Made by a program: the position numbers and the translations under genes. A stretch of DNA of 5,491 nucleotides. It comes from Acidimicrobiaceae bacterium (GTDB lineage Bacteria; Actinomycetota; Acidimicrobiia; Acidimicrobiales; UBA8592). The notes beneath the pieces are model-generated. The model had not been told where the DNA came from. It ran no database searches and was given only the letters and a program-made list of their open reading frames with translations. The stretch covers positions 1 through 5,491 of the forward strand of contig PBPU01000115.1 in assembly GCA_002724825.1 (NCBI GenBank). The letters are read 5' to 3'. Shown here one piece after another: positions 1 through 4,051 of the stretch (position 1 is the stretch's first letter; every line of letters begins with the position of its first letter).

Positions 1-1
1 A

Positions 2-52
2 TTTTTAGCCGCGAAACGATTCAACGACGAACTGGTTGTCTTCTATCCTTGA
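2..52 (+). CDS. Possible C-terminal tail of an upstream gene (partial)
   Basis: The frame starting at base 2 is open from the window edge and ends with TGA at 50-52, giving a 16-residue tail that finishes DELVVFYP. It would be the end of a co-directional gene 68 bases before the next start. The peptide is too short to assign to any family. The frame starting at base 1 is also open here but runs into the next gene, so the choice between them is uncertain. Coding nature is inferred only from plausible composition and the position of the stop. Confidence 0.3.
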   Translation, partial: FLAAKRFNDELVVFYP

Positions 53-108
53 AGTTAATCTTTTCTTTGAGATCGTTTGGACTATCCCATAGGTTAATCT
101 CGACGTTT

Positions 109-113
109 AAGGA
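109..113 (+). promoter_or_regulatory. Ribosome binding site for the first LLM gene
   Basis: AAGGA lies 7 bases before ATG 121. This supports 121 as the start rather than the in-frame TTG at 49, which has no comparable purine-rich site. Upstream, a weak promoter-like pair (TTGAGA at 67-72 and TAGGTT at 90-95, 17 bases apart) can be drawn, but its -10 box is poor. Confidence 0.6.
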
Positions 114-120
114 CACCATT

Positions 121-1050
121 ATGAAAGACAAGCCCTATCTCTCTTTGCAGCTTCGGACATTCGCTTCCGAAGAACCTGAGTCTTGGAATCCGGTAATTGA
201 TCAAGCTGTTGCAGCTGACCGGGCAGGGATCGGGAAAGTCGTCGTTTCCGACCATGTCGTCTTTGGAGAGAACCTTGACGCGTATGCAGATCCCAGCCTT
301 GGGGGGCTCAGCGGAGGGAAGCAACCCACTGGCCCTGATGGGTTGTGGCTAGACCCTCTGACTGTACTCTCTGTTATCGCCGGCCGTACTTCCAATATCC
401 GCTTAGGGACAAGCATTCTTTTAGCTGCTTTACGTCGCCCTGCGGTGCTAGCTAAATCTGTAGCGACTCTCGATGTCCTCTCAGAAGGAAGAGTTGATCT
501 TGGTGTAGGTGTTGGTTGGCAGAAAGAAGAGTATGAGGCATGTGGTCTGGATTTTTCTTCCCGTGGTCGATTGCTGGACCACACACTTGAAGTATGTCAG
601 CTGATCTGGTCTGAACGAAGATCTTCCTATGACTCTGCTGAGCTGACCTTCTCTTCTATACACGCTATGCCGAAACCGACACAGAAATCTGGAGTTCCCT
701 TGTGGATCAGCGGAACCGTGAATAAGCGTTCAATGGCCCGTTTGGCGAAATTTGGGAATGGGTGGATTCCATGGGGCGAGGACGCTATTAATATTTCCAA
801 CGGTATTGAATCGATGAGAGAAGCAGTCTCAACATTGGGCCGTGACCCTTCATCAATCGCAGTTGTGGGTACTCTTCCGATCGTTCGCGAGCAAGATACG
901 ATCAACATTGATGCAACAATGGAAAATGTTCCATCACTGGTGACCAGTGGAGTAACCGACTTCCGCGCATATCTTCCTATCCCCAAAGGGGTCGAAGAAG
1001 CAACCGACTATCTTTCGGGAGTGGTCCAACGGTTTAATGAGGTGATATAG
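121..1050 (+). CDS. LLM-class (luciferase-like) oxidoreductase, probably F420-dependent
   Basis: This is a 309-residue member of the bacterial luciferase-like superfamily, a flavin- or F420-binding TIM barrel expected in the cytoplasm. Visible landmarks are the first strand (LSLQLRTF, residues 7-14), SDHVV (43-47) at the end of an early strand, a helix-strand block leading to LGVGVGW (127-133), DFSSRG (144-149), PLWISG (193-198) and FGNGWIPWG (211-219). The LGVG-x-GW block followed by DFSSRG resembles the F420-dependent TIGR03619-type subgroup. Cofactor and subgroup are inferred from pattern and the substrate is unknown. ATG 121 is preferred because it has a ribosome binding site and places the first barrel strand at the N-terminus. 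The frame stays open to the window edge, but the upstream residues do not look like family sequence. The gene converges on the next one, a distant paralogue. Confidence 0.88.
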   Translation: MKDKPYLSLQLRTFASEEPESWNPVIDQAVAADRAGIGKVVVSDHVVFGENLDAYADPSLGGLSGGKQPTGPDGLWLDPLTVLSVIAGRTSNIRLGTSILLAALRRPAVLAKSVATLDVLSEGRVDLGVGVGWQKEEYEACGLDFSSRGRLLDHTLEVCQLIWSERRSSYDSAELTFSSIHAMPKPTQKSGVPLWISGTVNKRSMARLAKFGNGWIPWGEDAINISNGIESMREAVSTLGRDPSSIAVVGTLPIVREQDTINIDATMENVPSLVTSGVTDFRAYLPIPKGVEEATDYLSGVVQRFNEVI

Positions 1051-1052
1051 CT

Positions 1053-1083
1053 CGGGGGAGCTCATTTTTTTAGCTACTCCCCG
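1053..1083. terminator. Imperfect hairpin between convergent LLM genes, possible bidirectional terminator
   Basis: A G-rich arm at 1053-1062 faces a C-rich arm at 1072-1083. AGCT pairs with AGCT and the G run pairs with the C run, leaving a small bulge, around a T-rich loop. It starts 3 bases after the stop of the + gene and lies 33 bases beyond the stop of the - gene. The only later T run on + is at 1101-1106, well past the stem, so this is not a textbook intrinsic terminator. The position between two converging stops is the main support. Confidence 0.45.
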
Positions 1084-1116
1084 CATCCGTGCGTTACAAA
1101 TTTTTTCTAGGCAGGT

Positions 1117-1974
1117 CTATGACAGGAGATCTCTGGTTTCGGCAATGAAATCAAGGTGTTCTTGGAGATTCGTTAATCCACAATTCATTGTTACAACACA
1201 CGCGTGAGTACCGCCGTGATCTTCCCATCGTTTCATGGCATCAGCGGCTTCCGCTGGCGTTCGTCCACGTAACGCAATAAGTTCTAATCCAAAATTATCT
1301 ATAGATCGGCCATTCTCTTCCAGGTAATGTTCCACACGTGTGCGGCCTTCGTTGCATCGTTCGAAATCTCCTGCAAACATAAATCCGTCACCAATTTCTC
1401 CTGCTCGGCGGAAAGCTACTTCACTGAACCCGCCTAGCCAGATGGGAATCTGTCGGTTTGGTCGAAGATTAATGTTTCCTCTATCGAGCTGGTCAAATTC
1501 GCCCTGAAAACTAAAAAGTGGCTCTTCCCAATAACGGCGCAGGAGTTTAATTTGTTCAGTTAATCTTTTTCCTCGTGAGCTAAAGTCTTCGCCTAACGCA
1601 TCATATTCAACGTAGTTCCACCCCGTACCAACACCCAGACGTAAACGTTCGCCTGACAGAAGATCAACGTCAGTGGCCTGTTTTGCCACAAGCGCTGTCT
1701 GCCGCTGGGGGAGGATGATCACTCCCGAAGCAAATTCGATACGTTCAGTGATTGCTGCAAGATAGCTAAACATCGTAAATGGACAATGGAACGGATCTTT
1801 GTCGGTATAAGGGCCCCAAAGTTCAGGATCACGTTCCGCATGGTCAGCGCCGACAACATGGTCATACGCGAGCAAGTAGTCATACCCCAACTCCTCAGTC
1901 GCTAAGCCAATGGCCCGAACAGCTTCTGGGTCCCCATTCAATTCTGTTTGCGGATAAACGACACCAATCTCCAT
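1117..1974 (-). CDS. LLM-class oxidoreductase, probably F420-dependent (TIGR03619-like)
   Basis: This is a complete 285-residue luciferase-like TIM-barrel oxidoreductase, close to the usual length of small F420-dependent members. It starts with the first barrel strand (MEIGVVYPQ). It shows DHV (38-40), where this family places cofactor-pocket residues, LGVGTGW (113-119), DFSSRG (130-135), PIWLGG (177-182) and GDGFM (195-199). The C-terminal part is short, ending in a helix (NLQEHLDFIAETRDLL). F420 use is inferred from resemblance, since FMN-dependent relatives share the fold. The substrate is unknown. A good ribosome binding site (GAGGAA) sits 6 bases before the ATG, so the start is secure. 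The gene is divergent from the third LLM gene across 130 bases and convergent with the first. The shared LGVG-x-GW and DFSSRG segments make it and the first LLM gene paralogues. Confidence 0.9.
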   Translation of the reverse strand: MEIGVVYPQTELNGDPEAVRAIGLATEELGYDYLLAYDHVVGADHAERDPELWGPYTDKDPFHCPFTMFSYLAAITERIEFASGVIILPQRQTALVAKQATDVDLLSGERLRLGVGTGWNYVEYDALGEDFSSRGKRLTEQIKLLRRYWEEPLFSFQGEFDQLDRGNINLRPNRQIPIWLGGFSEVAFRRAGEIGDGFMFAGDFERCNEGRTRVEHYLEENGRSIDNFGLELIALRGRTPAEAADAMKRWEDHGGTHACVVTMNCGLTNLQEHLDFIAETRDLLS

Positions 1975-1980
1975 AGTTAC

Positions 1981-1986
1981 TTCCTC
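1981..1986 (-). promoter_or_regulatory. Ribosome binding site for the second LLM gene
   Basis: Read on the minus strand, GAGGAA lies 6 bases upstream of the ATG at 1974. It is a strong Shine-Dalgarno match and fixes the start. Confidence 0.75.
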
Positions 1987-2003
1987 TTTTCGGGGCTCAG
2001 TTG

Positions 2004-2033
2004 AAAATAGCTAAAAAATCATGTTTTCGCCAA
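2004..2033 (-). promoter_or_regulatory. Candidate promoter for the second LLM gene
   Basis: On the minus strand TTGGCG (2028-2033) and TATTTT (2004-2009) are separated by 18 bases, each matching the sigma-70-type consensus at four of six positions. Its -35 box ends 5 bases from the -35 box of the divergent + promoter, so the two would lie back to back. The match is modest and rests on sequence alone. Confidence 0.33.
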
Positions 2034-2034
2034 C

Positions 2035-2046
2035 AGAGTTGACTCT
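2035..2046. promoter_or_regulatory. Inverted repeat over the -35 box (candidate operator)
   Basis: AGAGT and ACTCT form perfect 5-bp arms around TG. The element covers the TTGACT -35 box of the + promoter and lies next to the -35 box of the candidate minus promoter. A repressor bound here could affect both genes. The arms are short, so chance is possible. Confidence 0.3.
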
Positions 2047-2067
2047 CCAGTTCTAATGTCCTACATT
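2039..2067 (+). promoter_or_regulatory. Sigma-70-type promoter of the LLM-TetR operon
   Basis: TTGACT (2039-2044, five of six consensus positions) and TACATT (2062-2067, four of six) are separated by the optimal 17 bases. Transcription would begin near 2074, giving a leader of about 30 bases before ATG 2105. Two inverted repeats overlap its two boxes, the arrangement expected of a repressor-controlled promoter. Confidence 0.55.
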
Positions 2068-2068
2068 A
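2054..2068. promoter_or_regulatory. Inverted repeat over the -10 box (candidate TetR operator)
   Basis: TAATGT (2054-2059) and ACATTA (2063-2068) are perfect 6-bp arms around a 3-base centre, forming a 15-bp near-palindrome. The second arm overlaps the -10 box TACATT. TetR-family dimers typically bind such palindromes in the promoter of their own operon, and a TetR gene is the second gene of this unit. Binding by that protein is inference. Confidence 0.45.
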
Positions 2069-2094
2069 AATACAAGTGGTGCTGCCGATAACTT

Positions 2095-2100
2095 GGGAGG
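2095..2100 (+). promoter_or_regulatory. Ribosome binding site for the third LLM gene
   Basis: GGGAGG lies 4 bases before ATG 2105. It overlaps the in-frame TTG at 2093 and so argues for ATG 2105 as the true start. Confidence 0.75.
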
Positions 2101-2104
2101 AACA

Positions 2105-3328
2105 ATGGAATTCGGAATCTTTAGCAATGGGTACATTCCCGGACCAGCCGCACATGATACCGAAGCGGAACATACAGAGCTCATGCGCGAGTCGGAATAC
2201 GCCGTAATCGCAGACAAGAACAACTGGAAATATATTTGGTATGGAGAACACCACGCTCTAGTTGAATACAGCCACATGTCAGCCCCAGCACCACTGATGG
2301 GATGGGTGGCAGCCCAAACTGAAAGAATCCATATTGGATCAGCAATTACCAGCCTTCCAACAACCAAAGAACATCCAGTACGAATAGCTGAACGGGCAGC
2401 CATGCTCGACCATGTCACAAATAATCGTTTCGAATTTGGAACAGGACGAGGCGCAGGAAGCCACGAACTTAAAACGTTCAGCGGAACCTTACCTTCACAA
2501 ACGAAAGCTATGTGGGATGAAGTAATCCGTGAAATTCCCCGCATGTGGGAACAAAAAGACTACTCATTCGAAGGAAATGGCTGGTCGGTTCCAGGGCCAC
2601 ATAATATTCTGCCGAAGCCCTATGGGAAAGGACATCCACCCATCTGGGTAGCATGTGGAAATCCTGAAACATTTCAAAAAGCAGGATCTCTTGGAATAGG
2701 AGCTATAGCGTTCAACTTTGAACCAATTCACAACCTTCGAGGAAGATTGGAAGCGTATAAAGAAGCAGCTGAAAACCCAGTCGAAATCATCGGCCAATTT
2801 CAGAACAATAATGTCATGATGACTAACGGGGTTATCTGCCTCGAGGATCGAGAACGAGCCCGACAGATCGCCAAGACACGCGGTCGAGGATACCTCGTTA
2901 CTATGGTGAATCTCTATCACGACACGATGCCGAAATCACCGGATGGAATTACATGGCCAGACCCTCCAGCAAGCACTCTCATCGAATGGACTGATGAAAT
3001 GCTCGACATGATCATAGAAGCCGGATACATGCTTTGTGGAAACCCTGAAGAAGTCTCTGAGCAACTTCAGGCATACCAATCAGTTGGCTGCGACCAAGTT
3101 GTCTTCGGGCTTCCAGTCGAGGGTATGCAGCACGAAGAAATCCAAGAAATGATCGAAATCTTCGGCGACCAAGTCATACCTGAATTCGACAAAGACCCTA
3201 TGCACTCAACCACGAAATACCGTGCAACAGCAGAACCCAAGTATCAAATGTTCAATAACGAACTGCCTGACGAAGCAAGTCAAGTCAGCATAATCCCAGA
3301 ATCTTCGATACTACCGTTAAGTGCATAG
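2105..3328 (+). CDS. LLM-class flavin-dependent oxidoreductase (LuxA-like monooxygenase)
   Basis: This 407-residue luciferase-family enzyme belongs to a larger subgroup than the other two in the window. It starts MEFGIFSNGY and carries GEHH (47-50), typical of LuxA-like and limonene monooxygenase-like members. It then shows a long block with HPVRIAE (90-96) and FGTGRG (111-116), and PPIWVACG (178-185). Such proteins are usually reduced-FMN monooxygenases that take electrons from a separate reductase, but no reductase gene is in this window. The substrate is unknown. After the usual barrel end near residue 360 it has a tail of about 45 polar residues. About 20 of 32 glycine codons are GGA, against about 7 of 28 in the first LLM gene (hand counts), hinting at a different history. 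ATG 2105 has a strong ribosome binding site. It is followed after 24 bases by a TetR gene, probably in one transcript. Confidence 0.9.
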   Translation: MEFGIFSNGYIPGPAAHDTEAEHTELMRESEYAVIADKNNWKYIWYGEHHALVEYSHMSAPAPLMGWVAAQTERIHIGSAITSLPTTKEHPVRIAERAAMLDHVTNNRFEFGTGRGAGSHELKTFSGTLPSQTKAMWDEVIREIPRMWEQKDYSFEGNGWSVPGPHNILPKPYGKGHPPIWVACGNPETFQKAGSLGIGAIAFNFEPIHNLRGRLEAYKEAAENPVEIIGQFQNNNVMMTNGVICLEDRERARQIAKTRGRGYLVTMVNLYHDTMPKSPDGITWPDPPASTLIEWTDEMLDMIIEAGYMLCGNPEEVSEQLQAYQSVGCDQVVFGLPVEGMQHEEIQEMIEIFGDQVIPEFDKDPMHSTTKYRATAEPKYQMFNNELPDEASQVSIIPESSILPLSA

Positions 3329-3352
3329 GCGAATAGGATATTCACACATCTC

Positions 3353-3952
3353 ATGCCTCGTAACAGTACAGACACGAAAACACGGCTACTTGATCATGCT
3401 GAGAAAATGTTCGCCGAAGATGGTGTCTACGCCGTAACAAACCGGCAGATCACTGAAGCCGCCGGGCAGAAAAATGAATCAGCCCTAAATTATCATTTCG
3501 GTACACGCAACGAACTTATTATCGCGTTACTGACCCGAAGGGGTAAAGAGTTGGACGCTGCTCGCGCTGAACGCCTCACAGAGATAGGGGACAACCCGAC
3601 AGCACGTGAGCTCGTGCATCTACTAGTTGAAGTTTACGCCAGTTGCCTACACACGGAGAACGGATGCCACTACCTGCGGATCGTGGACCAATTGCGAGGC
3701 TGGATGACCGATTGGGAATTTATTGCTTCCTTTGAAGACGACAACGTCCATGAACATCTCCGATATATCCTCGAGATTCTTCAGAACGAAACTGACGCCC
3801 AACGTGTCCTCGGCATGATTATGCTTATGACTGCAATGACAGCTAGCCGAGCTCAACAAGTTTCAGTTGGGCGTAAACTCCCGAACACTCATGATGAATA
3901 TGTGGAGACGCTTACAGACATGCTAACCGGCGTTCTACTCGGATCAACCTAG
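3353..3952 (+). CDS. TetR/AcrR-family transcriptional regulator
   Basis: This 199-residue protein has the length and layout of a TetR repressor. The N-terminal DNA-binding domain shows a first helix (TRLLDHAEKMFAEDG, residues 10-24), the helix-turn-helix from about 29 to 49 (RQITEAAG then LNYHFG), and the classic YHFGTRNEL segment at 47-55. The rest is a helical ligand-binding and dimerisation domain, including a Met-rich helix (GMIMLMTAM, 154-162) that may line a hydrophobic pocket. The ligand is unknown. The start ATG has only a weak purine-rich stretch (TAGGA) 13 bases upstream, so translation may depend on coupling to the LLM gene 24 bases before it. The likely role is autoregulation of this operon through the palindromes at 2035-2068, which is inference from position and family behaviour. 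Confidence 0.93.
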   Translation: MPRNSTDTKTRLLDHAEKMFAEDGVYAVTNRQITEAAGQKNESALNYHFGTRNELIIALLTRRGKELDAARAERLTEIGDNPTARELVHLLVEVYASCLHTENGCHYLRIVDQLRGWMTDWEFIASFEDDNVHEHLRYILEILQNETDAQRVLGMIMLMTAMTASRAQQVSVGRKLPNTHDEYVETLTDMLTGVLLGST

Positions 3953-3989
3953 CCAACCTAACGCATACAGAGCTAGGACTTCATAGTTG

Positions 3990-4029
3990 GATGGGTTGTG
4001 TGTACCTATCTAGATACACACAACCCATC
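3990..4029. terminator. Perfect 15-bp hairpin between convergent genes, likely bidirectional terminator
   Basis: The arms at 3990-4004 and 4015-4029 are exact reverse complements around a 10-base loop. The hairpin starts 37 bases after the TetR stop and ends 22 bases from the stop of the minus-strand repeat gene, so both transcripts would form it. Neither side has a following T run, so it is not a canonical intrinsic terminator. It may act as a U-less terminator or as a 3' end stabiliser. The remainder of 3953-4051 shows nothing else. Confidence 0.65.
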
Positions 4030-4051
4030 TCTACTACCGGTTCGCAATGAA

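Noticed and set aside
49..120. N-terminal extension of the first LLM gene from TTG 49
   Set aside because: The 24 extra residues do not resemble the family, TTG 49 lacks a ribosome binding site, and ATG 121 has AAGGA at proper spacing and begins right before the first barrel strand.
2093..2104. TTG 2093 as the start of the third LLM gene
   Set aside because: It overlaps the strong Shine-Dalgarno GGGAGG that serves ATG 2105, and adds only four residues before a typical family N-terminus.
3331..3343. Inverted repeat GAATA-GGA-TATTC between the LLM and TetR genes as a second operator
   Set aside because: The arms are only 5 bp and AT-rich, the sequence differs from the repeats at 2035-2068, and no promoter boxes are apparent nearby.
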